Shown: positions 1 to 7,520 of the stretch, piece after piece | Layout: each line of letters starts with the position of its first letter | Numbering within the stretch: the first letter of the stretch is position 1 | Assembly (NCBI GenBank): GCA_002029295.1 | Contig: MZGW01000006.1 | Location: forward strand, 1-64,000 | DNA from: Alkalithermobacter paradoxus | GTDB taxonomy: Bacteria; Bacillota; Clostridia; Peptostreptococcales; Peptostreptococcaceae | Reading direction: 5' to 3' | DNA length: 64,000 nucleotides | Notes under the pieces: model-generated | Database searches by the model: none | Told to the model about the DNA's origin: nothing | What the model saw: only the letters and a program-made list of their open reading frames with translations | Program-made: the position numbers and the translations under genes

Positions 1-70
<70 letters not shown>

Positions 71-168
71 TTTGGCTCATATGAGCTGACTTTATGGTTA
101 ATTGAATTACTATTCGTCTGCTGTTTAGTTTTCAAAGTTCATTTTGGTTTGTCTTAACGACAAGTAAT

Positions 169-197
169 ACTATATCAGCTTTTTCTACATGAGTCAA
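169..197 (-). promoter_or_regulatory. rRNA operon promoter with AT-rich upstream element
   Basis: On the minus strand there is TTGACT (192-197), a 17-base spacer and TATAGT (169-174). Bases 198-245, upstream of the -35 box, are runs of A and T as in an UP element. About 100 bases of leader separate this from the 16S start, including a stretch (about 120-150) that resembles an rRNA antitermination leader. Confidence 0.8.
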
Positions 198-240
198 CAC
201 TATTTTACAATTTTCTTTAAAAATATTTTATTTTGTCGAT

Positions 241-275
241 ATTAAGATAAAATGCTACCCAAATTGGGCAGCATT
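241..275 (-). terminator. Intrinsic terminator of larE
   Basis: Ten-base inverted repeat with one mismatch (AATGCTGCCC paired with GGGTAGCATT in the minus-strand reading) directly overlapping the larE stop codon, followed by a modest T-rich tail. It insulates larE from the rRNA promoter just downstream. Confidence 0.65.
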
Positions 276-1095
276 AGATTTTTTCCTCTTCACTCAAAAC
301 TTCATTCATACTTCCAGTTCTATATCCTTCTAAATCCATGGTTACATAAGCAAACCCTAATTCCTTTAACTTCTTACTTATATCGTTTAAAAGGCTTATA
401 TCAAATAATTTTACTCTTTCATCAGGAGCTACTTCAATTCTAGCAATTTGGCCATGGTGTCTTATTCTAAACTGTTTAAATCCTAAATCTCTTAAGTAAT
501 TTTCTCCTTTATCTAGCATAGTTAGTTTTTGTGGAGTTATTTCTTCTCCATATGGAAATCTAGATGATAAACAAGCAAATGCAGGTTTATCCCAAGTTGG
601 GAGATTTAATTCTTTAGATAATATCCTTATATCTTCTTTGGTAAGCTTAGCTTCTTTAAGTGGACTTACAACATTCAGCTCTCTAGCTGCCTTACTTCCA
701 GGCCTATAATCTTTAAGATCATCAAAATTTGATCCATCTAAAACATTTTTTATATTATTGTCATTAGCAACTTCTCTTACCTTGCTAAATAATTCATACT
801 TACAATAATAGCATCTATTTGGAGGATTTTTACTAAATCCTTCTATTTCAGTTTCTTCTGATTCTATAACTATTTGCTTTATACCTATTTGTTTTGCTAA
901 TTCTATAGATTGCTTAAACTCTCTTTCTGGATAAGTAGAAGAAGTAGCAGTTACTGCTATTGCATTATCTCCTAATACATCCCTACATACTTTAGATAAA
1001 AAAGTACTATCAACACCTCCAGAGAAAGCAACTGCAACACTTTCTAAGCTTCTTATTATATCTTTCAAGTTCTCATATTTAGTCTCTAAATTCAT
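274..1095 (-). CDS. larE: LarE-type ATP-dependent sulfurtransferase (three-cysteine form)
   Basis: 273-residue PP-loop ATP pyrophosphatase family protein. The P-loop SGGVDS is at residues 25-30. LarE converts carboxylated nicotinate mononucleotide into the thiocarboxylated precursor of the nickel-pincer cofactor of lactate racemase. Besides the conserved Cys175 in the ACLSSR motif (the sulfur-donor position in Lactobacillus LarE), this protein has Cys95 and Cys98 in a CYYC motif. That three-cysteine set is described for [4Fe-4S]-dependent LarE such as the Thermotoga enzyme, so iron-sulfur-dependent sulfur transfer is inferred. No larA, larB or larC lies nearby. The ATG follows a GGGGGAT ribosome site. 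Another sulfur-transfer role is possible. Confidence 0.85.
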   Translation of the reverse strand: MNLETKYENLKDIIRSLESVAVAFSGGVDSTFLSKVCRDVLGDNAIAVTATSSTYPEREFKQSIELAKQIGIKQIVIESEETEIEGFSKNPPNRCYYCKYELFSKVREVANDNNIKNVLDGSNFDDLKDYRPGSKAARELNVVSPLKEAKLTKEDIRILSKELNLPTWDKPAFACLSSRFPYGEEITPQKLTMLDKGENYLRDLGFKQFRIRHHGQIARIEVAPDERVKLFDISLLNDISKKLKELGFAYVTMDLEGYRTGSMNEVLSEEEKI

Positions 1096-1119
1096 AAATA
1101 CCCATCCCCCAGCTCTTTG

Positions 1120-1869
1120 TTAACTATTTATAATATCCTTAACTATTTCTGATGCAATAATAAGACCTGCAACAGATGGAACAAATGAAACACTTCCTGG
1201 TATCTGTCTTCTATCTACACAAGTTCTATCCTTACTTGGACATATACATTCAGTCTTGCAATCTCCACCTATATTTTTAGGGGTTATAGGAGCTTCTTTT
1301 GAATATACAACTTTCAAATTCTTTATCCCTCTTTTTCTTAACTCGTATCTCATAACTCTTGCAAGAGGACATACAGAAGTTTTGTGTATATCAGCAACTT
1401 CTAACATCGTTGGATTTAATTTATTTCCTGCACCCATAGAACTTATAATAGGAATATTCATCTCTTTACATCTTTGTATCAAATCTAACTTTGAAGAAAC
1501 CATATCTATAGCATCTACTACATAAGAATAATCCTTTGAAAGAAGTCTTGGCGCACTTTCACTGTTGTAAAGTTCCTTGTAAGTTATAACTTGTGCTTTA
1601 GGATTTATTTCTAATATCCTATCTCTCATAACTTCAACTTTAGGTTTTCCTACTGTTTTTCTAGTAGCATGTATTTGTCTATTTATATTAGTAAGACATA
1701 CGTCATCGTCATCTACAAGCACGAATTTTTCAACTCCACTTCTAACCAGACCTTCAACAACAAATGTACCTACTCCACCTATTCCAAACACAGCTATAGT
1801 ACTTTTCTTTAATTTATTGAGTCCTTCTGTTCCTATTAACATCTCTGTTCTTGAAAATTCATGTAACAT
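1120..1869 (-). CDS. tcdA: tRNA threonylcarbamoyladenosine dehydratase TcdA (ThiF/E1-like)
   Basis: 249-residue E1-like enzyme that uses ATP to cyclise the t6A base at tRNA position 37 to ct6A. The N-terminal nucleotide-binding motif GIGGVG is at residues 29-34, and the acidic loop VDDDD and the NINRQ block follow as in the YgdL/CsdL family. Several cysteines cluster at about residues 205-220. Length is typical for clostridial TcdA. It lies 24 bases upstream of larE on the same strand with no terminator between them, so the two are probably co-transcribed. The ATG is preceded by AGGTGTCAGT. The Sua5/YwlC enzyme that makes the t6A precursor is at 41045-42079. Confidence 0.88.
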   Translation of the reverse strand: MLHEFSRTEMLIGTEGLNKLKKSTIAVFGIGGVGTFVVEGLVRSGVEKFVLVDDDDVCLTNINRQIHATRKTVGKPKVEVMRDRILEINPKAQVITYKELYNSESAPRLLSKDYSYVVDAIDMVSSKLDLIQRCKEMNIPIISSMGAGNKLNPTMLEVADIHKTSVCPLARVMRYELRKRGIKNLKVVYSKEAPITPKNIGGDCKTECICPSKDRTCVDRRQIPGSVSFVPSVAGLIIASEIVKDIINS

Positions 1870-1922
1870 ACTGACACCTCTTATATTTAAATTAAATTTA
1901 ATTATTAGTATTTACATTAGAT

Positions 1923-2029
1923 AAAAAAGTCTTTCTTTGAAAGATTTTAAAGGTAGACTTTTTTGAAATTCATAACGGAAATTATAAATTATCCACAATT
2001 CAAAAAGTTTATAATTTCCTATTCATTAT
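1923..2029. repeat. Intergenic inverted repeats
   Basis: Two hairpin-forming elements fill the gap between tcdA and the regulator gene. At 1923-1932 and 1955-1964 AAAAAAGTCT pairs with AGACTTTTTT. At 1977-1988 and 2008-2019 a perfect 12-base inverted repeat (GGAAATTATAAA / TTTATAATTTCC) extends outward imperfectly to about 1969 and 2029. They could be a second terminator, a leader structure for tcdA, or a decayed miniature repeat element. The sequence alone does not decide. Confidence 0.45.
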
Positions 2030-2059
2030 GAAAAAACTAGAACCATATGGTTCTAGTTT
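2028..2059 (-). terminator. Intrinsic terminator downstream of the HTH regulator
   Basis: Perfect 26-base palindrome at 2034-2059 centred on CCATATGG, followed on the minus strand by TTTTTTCAT. It lies about 50 bases past the stop codon of the gene at 2108-2710. Confidence 0.85.
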
Positions 2060-2107
2060 ATCAATATGATTATAACATTTAGTTGTATATAAAATAAACT
2101 GTTTTAT

Positions 2108-2710
2108 TTAATTTGTTCCTATATCATCCTTTATTTTGTATTTCTTTACTTTTCTATATAAAGTAGCTATTCCTATATTAAGTGCATCTGCTATTTTTTT
2201 CATTCCTTCTGTAGTAGATCCATATTTTTTTATAGCCTTTACTATTTCTTCTTTTTCTAGATTTTCAAAAGTCTTAACTTCTGAGTATTCTTGCATCTGT
2301 ATAGATAAAAGCTTTCCTATATTTTCGATAAAACTCATAAGTTCATCTTTCTTAGAAAGCATATTTTCCTTTTGTTCCTCACTGAAAGCTACAAGCCCTA
2401 TTACCCCTATAACTTCATCTTCAGTCTTTATAGGAGAACAAATATCAGCAACTTCTTCGCAATAATCTTTTTTATTGCATTTTTTGCATTTCTCGTTAGA
2501 GTACTTCTCATGCATTATATAGCTCTCACCAGTTCTAAGAACTTCAGAATATATAGAGTTTTCATCTATACTTTCACCTATTTTAGAAAAATAACTTCCA
2601 GTGCCTGCTATTCTTTTTAGATTCTTATCTACTAAAGTAACTTCAACATCTAACACTTTAGATATATTGTCGCACATATTCTGTATATAGTCATTAACTC
2701 CTATTTTCAT
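2108..2710 (-). CDS. Fis-type HTH regulator with cysteine-rich sensor domain, no AAA+ domain
   Basis: 200 residues. Residues about 5-135 resemble the PAS/GAF-like sensory half of clostridial sigma-54 activators and hold four cysteines (75, 78, 84, 91; spacing C-x2-C-x5-C-x6-C), which suggests a metal, Fe-S or redox site. Residues about 153-192 form a Fis-type helix-turn-helix with the typical IGIATLYRKVKKY end. The central AAA+ ATPase domain that activates sigma-54 polymerase is absent, and the short linker leaves no room for it, so this is not a simple truncation. It probably binds DNA but cannot remodel sigma-54 holoenzyme itself. I chose the second ATG: the first one abuts the AGGAG ribosome site, while this one is nine bases away. 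Targets are unknown. Confidence 0.75.
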   Translation of the reverse strand: MKIGVNDYIQNMCDNISKVLDVEVTLVDKNLKRIAGTGSYFSKIGESIDENSIYSEVLRTGESYIMHEKYSNEKCKKCNKKDYCEEVADICSPIKTEDEVIGVIGLVAFSEEQKENMLSKKDELMSFIENIGKLLSIQMQEYSEVKTFENLEKEEIVKAIKKYGSTTEGMKKIADALNIGIATLYRKVKKYKIKDDIGTN

Positions 2711-2736
2711 AAGTATCATCTCCTAAAACTGTTTAT

Positions 2737-2765
2737 ATAATAATTTTACTTTTATACTTTTTCAA
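2737..2765 (-). promoter_or_regulatory. Putative sigma-A promoter of the HTH regulator
   Basis: Minus strand: TTGAAA (2760-2765), 17-base spacer, TATTAT (2737-2742), then AGGAG and the start codon of the regulator about 25 bases on. Good match in position and spacing, not tested. Confidence 0.55.
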
Positions 2766-2770
2766 AATCA

Positions 2771-2800
2771 AGAAAAAAGAAAGATGAATTACTTCATCTT
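2771..2800 (-). terminator. Intrinsic terminator of ctpB
   Basis: AAGATGAA-ttac-TTCATCTT hairpin (2781-2800) overlapping the ctpB stop codon, followed on the minus strand by TCTTTTTTCT. Confidence 0.85.
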
Positions 2801-3934
2801 CCCTTTTAGATAGTCTATAGCCGTTTTTAGCTGATCCTCTTCTTTCTCAACAAGTATGTGAGGTTTTATTCCTTTACCATGTATATACTCTCCATTTGGA
2901 GTGAAATACTGTGCTATCGTAAGTTTAAATCCTGATCCATCATTAAGAGGTTTTACTCTTTGAACAAGGCCTTTACCGAAAGTAGTAGTTCCGATTAATA
3001 CTCCCGCTTCATTATCTCTCACAGCTCCTGCAAGAATTTCTGATGCTGAAGCAGAACCTTTATCAACTAAAACTGCTAAAGGTATATCTATCTGATTTCC
3101 ATCTGACTTTAGGTAATCCTTCTTACCTTTGTTATTTTTTGTGTAAACTATAGTTCCCTTGCCTAGTATTTCATCTGCTATTTGCTTACATTGATCTAAA
3201 AGCCCTCCAGGATTTCCTCTTAAATCTATTATAAGACCTTTTATACCCTTAGATCTTAGCTCTTTTAGATTACTTTTAAAATCGTCTGCAGTTTTTTCAT
3301 CGAATGTAGTTATTCTTATATAACCTATATTATCTTCTAATACTTCTGATTTTACAGTCTTAAGTCTTATTTCTTCTCTTTTTATATCTACTGAAATTTC
3401 TTTACCTTCTCTTAATATAGTTAATTTCACATTAGTTCCAGCAGGACCTTTCATCATACTTATAGCTTTGTCCATTTCTCTTGCTGTAACTTCATTTTCA
3501 TCAACCTTTATTATTTTATCCCCCGCTTTAAGTCCTGCCCTATATCCAGGAGTATCCTCTATAGGAGAAACTATTGTTATTAATCCATCTTCACCCGGAG
3601 TTACTATTATTCCTACTCCACTGTAAGTTCCCTTAGTATATTCCATTAAGTCCTGAAACTCTTTTTGTGTTAAGTATTGAGAGTATGGATCATTTAATCC
3701 CTCAAACAATCCCTTAATAGCTGAATTCATTAACTCTTCTTCATTAACCTGTGTATAATAATTTTCTTCTATGGCCTTCTTTAATGATATTAGTTTTGAA
3801 AACTGCTTATACTCCTCATAATTAGCCTTTGTAACTACTGCTACATTCCCTGTAAATAAAGCTAGGTTTAAAGCTAACGAAGCTGTTAATACAACTCCTA
3901 TAAAACCATATAAAAACTTCTTTTTAGAAATCAA
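2789..3934 (-). CDS. ctpB: C-terminal processing protease (S41 family, CtpB-like)
   Basis: 381-residue exported serine protease. A single N-terminal hydrophobic segment (about residues 7-30) anchors or exports it. A PDZ domain (about 85-185) follows, then the S41 catalytic core. Ser296 in the GSASASE motif and Lys321 in TFGKG are 25 residues apart, as in Bacillus CtpB, with Gln325 four residues after the lysine completing the expected triad. The start is TTG, set by an AGGGG ribosome site ten bases upstream; no ATG is available. It lies downstream of ftsE-ftsX and the M23 protein but after their terminator, so it probably has its own promoter. Family members cleave envelope or sporulation proteins; the substrate here is unknown. 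Confidence 0.92.
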   Translation of the reverse strand: MISKKKFLYGFIGVVLTASLALNLALFTGNVAVVTKANYEEYKQFSKLISLKKAIEENYYTQVNEEELMNSAIKGLFEGLNDPYSQYLTQKEFQDLMEYTKGTYSGVGIIVTPGEDGLITIVSPIEDTPGYRAGLKAGDKIIKVDENEVTAREMDKAISMMKGPAGTNVKLTILREGKEISVDIKREEIRLKTVKSEVLEDNIGYIRITTFDEKTADDFKSNLKELRSKGIKGLIIDLRGNPGGLLDQCKQIADEILGKGTIVYTKNNKGKKDYLKSDGNQIDIPLAVLVDKGSASASEILAGAVRDNEAGVLIGTTTFGKGLVQRVKPLNDGSGFKLTIAQYFTPNGEYIHGKGIKPHILVEKEEDQLKTAIDYLKGKMK

Positions 3935-3990
3935 TAATACGCATCCCCTTTTATGTAGTTTATATCTTTATTATATGTTAAAAACATTCT

Positions 3991-4025
3991 TTTATGATAA
4001 AAGGTCCAGGGAAATCCTAGACCTT
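3991..4025 (-). terminator. Intrinsic terminator of the ftsEX operon
   Basis: Ten-base stem with one mismatch (AAGGTCTAGG / CCTGGACCTT in the minus-strand reading) at 4001-4025, followed by TTTTATCAT. It overlaps the stop codon of the M23 gene. Confidence 0.75.
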
Positions 4026-5139
4026 ATCTCAGCCACGACATTGGATCTACATATGCACCATTTTTTCTAACTTCAAAATGAAGATGTGGACCTGTTGAGT
4101 TTCCTGTTGATCCTGCTCTTGCTATTGCTTGTCCTCTTTCTACTTTCTGACCTTGTGATACTAGTAAAGTAGAGTTGTGTGCATAAAGAGTTACTATTCC
4201 TCCACCATGATCGATTAAAACAGTCTTTCCATATCCACCTAACCAATCTGCTTGAAGTACCGTTCCACTGTTTGCAGCAACTATTGTAGCTCCCATAGGT
4301 GCTGCTATATCTATACCAGTATGCATTCTAGGAACATTAAATATTGGGTGAATTCTATTTCCAAACGGTGATGTTATTCTTGTATATCCAGGTGCAGGCC
4401 ATAAAAGAACCCCTCCTGCATAATCTCCTTTTGATTGCATCTTTTGTATTTCTTTTTCTAAGCTCTTTGCATACCTCAGTAATTCGTCTTCTTGAGCTAA
4501 AAGCTTTGATTGCTCTGACTCTAATTGTTTTTTAAGCCTATTTTGCTCTCCTCTTGATACTAAAAGTCTATTTTTTTCTATTTCGATAGAATTTTTAAGA
4601 TTTACTATTTTCTTTTGATCATTTTCAAGCCTAAGCTTTTTAGCTTCTACTACTTCCTTACTTTTTCTAAGCTCTTCTAGCAATTCTTTATCATGATTTA
4701 CTATTTTCTTTATCATATCTAAATTAGATAGAAGCTCTGTTATATCTTTAGATGAAAAAAGTACATCTAGATATCCAACATCAGATACTTTATACATAAC
4801 CTTTAATCTTCTACCTAGCATTTCATTATTTTCTTCAATATTTTTTTCTATCTCGTTTATTTCCTTTTGAGTAGATCTAATCTGCCTTTCTGTTTCTTTA
4901 AGCTCTGAATTTATCTTAGCTATTTCTCTTTCTCTTTCATTTATTTCTACTTCTAATGCTCTTATCTGCTCCTCAACACTTTTTTGTTCTTTCTTATTTT
5001 CATTTATTGCTTTATTTATATTATTTATGCTTTGGTTTACATTATTAAGCTTTTTTTGGTAATCAGATACACTCTGTCCAAATACACTCAAGCTAGATAT
5101 ATAAAGCAATAAACTCAGTATAAGTGCAATCTTCTTCAT
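4024..5139 (-). CDS. Murein hydrolase activator/M23 peptidase with coiled coil (EnvC-like)
   Basis: 371-residue exported protein: signal peptide at residues 1-21 ending near VFGQ, a long coiled coil (about 25-240), then a C-terminal M23 (LytM) domain. The zinc ligands His273 and Asp277 (HTGID) and the HLH pair at 352/354 are all present, so the domain may be an active endopeptidase, unlike E. coli EnvC, whose LytM domain is degenerate. It is encoded 11 bases after ftsX, which fits the known arrangement in which FtsEX drives a coiled-coil peptidoglycan hydrolase or activator across the membrane. Confidence 0.9.
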   Translation of the reverse strand: MKKIALILSLLLYISSLSVFGQSVSDYQKKLNNVNQSINNINKAINENKKEQKSVEEQIRALEVEINEREREIAKINSELKETERQIRSTQKEINEIEKNIEENNEMLGRRLKVMYKVSDVGYLDVLFSSKDITELLSNLDMIKKIVNHDKELLEELRKSKEVVEAKKLRLENDQKKIVNLKNSIEIEKNRLLVSRGEQNRLKKQLESEQSKLLAQEDELLRYAKSLEKEIQKMQSKGDYAGGVLLWPAPGYTRITSPFGNRIHPIFNVPRMHTGIDIAAPMGATIVAANSGTVLQADWLGGYGKTVLIDHGGGIVTLYAHNSTLLVSQGQKVERGQAIARAGSTGNSTGPHLHFEVRKNGAYVDPMSWLR

Positions 5140-5150
5140 ATCATAGCCCC

Positions 5151-6047
5151 CTAAACTCTAAGATATTTTCTAAGTGAAAAAATACTTCCTAAAACTCCTA
5201 TACTTATTCCCATAACTACAAATATCGTAGCTAAAGTGCTTGATATTTGAGATATAGGAAGTACATACTCTGCAAACGCAGAATACGTAGGATCTCCCAG
5301 TTTTTCGTATATACCATCATAAGAAAAGTATATAATACCAAAGGCTAAAGCTGACCCTAACCCTCCAAGTACTATACCTTCTATTATAAACGGCCATCTT
5401 ATAAACCAATCTGTAGCCCCTATATATTTCATTATATTTATTTCTTTTTTTCTAGCATGTAATGCAAGTTTTACTGTATTAGATATTATAAATAAAGAAA
5501 GCATAGATAATAAAGTTATAAGAATAAGCCCTACAGTTCTTATTGTATTTGATATATTAATAAGCTTGTCTATTATATCCTTGTAATACTTTATATCTTC
5601 TATTTCAGTGTAATTTCTAAGACTAGACACAACATAGTCTGCGTCCTCTAGACTTTCAATGCTTATTATAAATGAATTTTGAAGTGGATTGTCTATTCCC
5701 TCTAAAAGATAAGCATCTTCTCCCCATCTTTCCTTTAATTTCTTAAGTGCATCATCTTTAGATTCAAACTCTACTTTACTTACTCCATCTATATCTTTTA
5801 TACTTTCTCTCATAGCCAATATATCTTTTTCATTTATATCTTCATGTAAAAAAACCTGTACCTTATCAAATTGCTGCTGAGCTAATAACATAATGTTATT
5901 TATATTCAAGACAATGCTTAGTACTATTCCTAATATAAATAGCGAAGCTGCAACAGAACCTATGGAAGCTATACTCATAGTTCCATTTTTTAATATCCCT
6001 CTTACACCCTCCTTTATATTATAAATCATACTGTTCATCATTCTCAT
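5151..6047 (-). CDS. ftsX: Cell-division permease-like protein FtsX
   Basis: 298-residue membrane subunit of the FtsEX complex. The N-terminal TM segment (about 24-48), a large extracellular loop (about 50-165) that contacts peptidoglycan hydrolase partners, and three more TM segments in the C-terminal third match the FtsX topology. It overlaps the end of ftsE by 29 bases, showing translational coupling, and precedes the coiled-coil M23 gene, its likely partner. Start ATG follows AAAGGGGAAGTT. Confidence 0.95.
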   Translation of the reverse strand: MRMMNSMIYNIKEGVRGILKNGTMSIASIGSVAASLFILGIVLSIVLNINNIMLLAQQQFDKVQVFLHEDINEKDILAMRESIKDIDGVSKVEFESKDDALKKLKERWGEDAYLLEGIDNPLQNSFIISIESLEDADYVVSSLRNYTEIEDIKYYKDIIDKLINISNTIRTVGLILITLLSMLSLFIISNTVKLALHARKKEINIMKYIGATDWFIRWPFIIEGIVLGGLGSALAFGIIYFSYDGIYEKLGDPTYSAFAEYVLPISQISSTLATIFVVMGISIGVLGSIFSLRKYLRV

Positions 6048-6717
6048 AACTTCCCCTTTCTTCGTCTCTTACCAAAACTCCTTTTTCTAAGGCTATAACT
6101 CTTCTTTTTAGCTTATCAACTACATCTTTAGCATGAGTTGCCATTATTATAGTTGTTCCTCTTTTATTTATATCTCCTAGTAGATTCATAATCTCCCAAG
6201 CTGTTTGTGGATCGAGATTTCCAGTTGGCTCATCAGCTATCAACAAAGTAGGATTATTTACTATAGCACGTGCTATACTAACTCTTTGCTGCTCTCCACC
6301 AGATAACTCACTTGGATATGACTTTGCTTTATCACTAAGGCCTACAAGCGATAAAACAGAAGGAACTCTTCTTCTTATTTCTTTTGAACTATGACCTGTT
6401 ATCTGCATAGCAAAAGCTACATTATCATATACGTTCTTGTTTTGTAAAAGTCTGAAATCTTGAAATACTATACCCATACTTCTTCTAAGTTTTGGTATTT
6501 TTCTCTTTGGAAGCTTTGTGATATCTACACCATCTATTATTATAGTTCCAGATGTTAATTCTTCTTCTTTCAATAAAAGCTTCATAAAAGTAGACTTACC
6601 TGCTCCTGATGACCCTATAAGGAAAACAAAATCTCCCTTGTTTATTTTTAAATTTATATTTGAAAGAGCAATCCTATCATTTTTATAACACTTAGTAGCA
6701 TTTATAAACTCTATCAT
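6019..6717 (-). CDS. ftsE: Cell-division ATP-binding protein FtsE
   Basis: 232-residue ABC ATPase. Walker A GSSGAGKST with Lys41, Q-loop FQDFRLL, signature LSGGEQQRV and Walker B LLIADEPT are all intact. It pairs with FtsX to couple ATP hydrolysis to activation of an extracellular peptidoglycan hydrolase. First gene of a three-gene unit (ftsE, ftsX, M23 protein) with a promoter at 6756-6785. Confidence 0.96.
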   Translation of the reverse strand: MIEFINATKCYKNDRIALSNINLKINKGDFVFLIGSSGAGKSTFMKLLLKEEELTSGTIIIDGVDITKLPKRKIPKLRRSMGIVFQDFRLLQNKNVYDNVAFAMQITGHSSKEIRRRVPSVLSLVGLSDKAKSYPSELSGGEQQRVSIARAIVNNPTLLIADEPTGNLDPQTAWEIMNLLGDINKRGTTIIMATHAKDVVDKLKRRVIALEKGVLVRDEERGSYENDEQYDL

Positions 6718-6755
6718 ACATTACCAACTCCACTCATTCGTTTTGTACATACCCT

Positions 6756-6785
6756 ATTATAACAATAAATCTACAAAAACTTCAA
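6756..6785 (-). promoter_or_regulatory. Sigma-A promoter of ftsE-ftsX operon
   Basis: Minus strand: TTGAAG (6780-6785), 18-base spacer, perfect TATAAT (6756-6761), about 40 bases before the ftsE ATG. Confidence 0.7.
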
Positions 6786-6873
6786 TTAACATAAAGTAAA
6801 TATAACAAATTTAGAGGAAAAATACTATATCTGTATAACTGTATAGATAAGTAAATACAAGGGGGAGATAAGT

Positions 6874-7500
6874 TTGAAAAAAGAATTTAGGAAAAAAGTT
6901 CTAGCTCTAAGAAAAAAACAGAATGCCGATGAAATAACTCAAAACTCTTCTTTAATTTTTGACAATTTATGCAGTATAAGGGAATTTGAAGATAGCAATA
7001 CAGTAATGGTTTATCTTGATTTTAATAATGAAGTGAAAACTGATAAGATTATCAAGCATCTTTTAAGCTTAAATAAAAGAGTATTAATTCCTATAACAAT
7101 ACTTAAAACTAAAGAGCTTATACCTTCTCAAATAATGGATATAGAAAACGAAACATTTATTTCAACATTTGGTATAAGAGAACCTAAGAGAGAGTTTATA
7201 AGAAAGGTAAATAAAAATGAAATTGATCTTGTAATAGTTCCAGGAGTTGCTTTTGATAAGAATGGTTATAGACTAGGTTATGGGGGAGGGTTTTACGATA
7301 AGTTCTTAAGTGATTTAAACTGCATTACTGTAGGAATTGCATTTGAATTTCAGATATTTGATTGTATACCTAAGGAAGATCATGATATAAAACTTGATTA
7401 TATAGTAAGTGAAAAGAGAGTGATAAAAATTCGCTCCGCTCATGTCACCAACGAAGTCTACGACTTCCGTTGCTCAAAATTATCAACTTTAAGAAAGTAA
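6874..7500 (+). CDS. 5-formyltetrahydrofolate cyclo-ligase
   Basis: 208 residues. Converts 5-formyl-THF to 5,10-methenyl-THF using ATP. The N-terminal KKEFRKKVLALRK helix and the GYGGGFYDKFL phosphate-binding loop identify the family. The start is TTG, set by a GGGGGAG ribosome site seven bases upstream. Family members usually end near the LDYIVSEKRVIK position. Here about 20 extra residues follow, encoded by a more GC-rich hairpin-forming stretch (7433-7478) that looks like a repeat inserted at the gene end. The core enzyme should be unaffected. It converges on the LonH-like protease, with a shared terminator at 7499-7520. Confidence 0.92.
   Translation: MKKEFRKKVLALRKKQNADEITQNSSLIFDNLCSIREFEDSNTVMVYLDFNNEVKTDKIIKHLLSLNKRVLIPITILKTKELIPSQIMDIENETFISTFGIREPKREFIRKVNKNEIDLVIVPGVAFDKNGYRLGYGGGFYDKFLSDLNCITVGIAFEFQIFDCIPKEDHDIKLDYIVSEKRVIKIRSAHVTNEVYDFRCSKLSTLRK
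7433..7478. repeat. GC-richer hairpin element within the 3' end of the cyclo-ligase gene
   Basis: A stretch starting near CGCTCCGCTCATG and holding an imperfect inverted repeat at 7449-7472 (CAACGAAGTC / GACTTCCGTTG, one bulged base). Base composition differs from the AT-rich surroundings, and it encodes the non-family C-terminal tail. This fits a small dispersed repeat captured as coding sequence, but other genomic copies cannot be checked here. Confidence 0.4.
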
Positions 7501-7520
7501 ACTCCTCGTACGAGGAGTTT
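7499..7520. terminator. Bidirectional hairpin between convergent genes
   Basis: Perfect 22-base palindrome centred on CGTACG (arms AAACTCCTCG). It overlaps the stop codons of both the cyclo-ligase (+) and the LonH-like protease (-). T-tracts are weak on both sides, so terminator function is likely but not certain. Confidence 0.65.
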
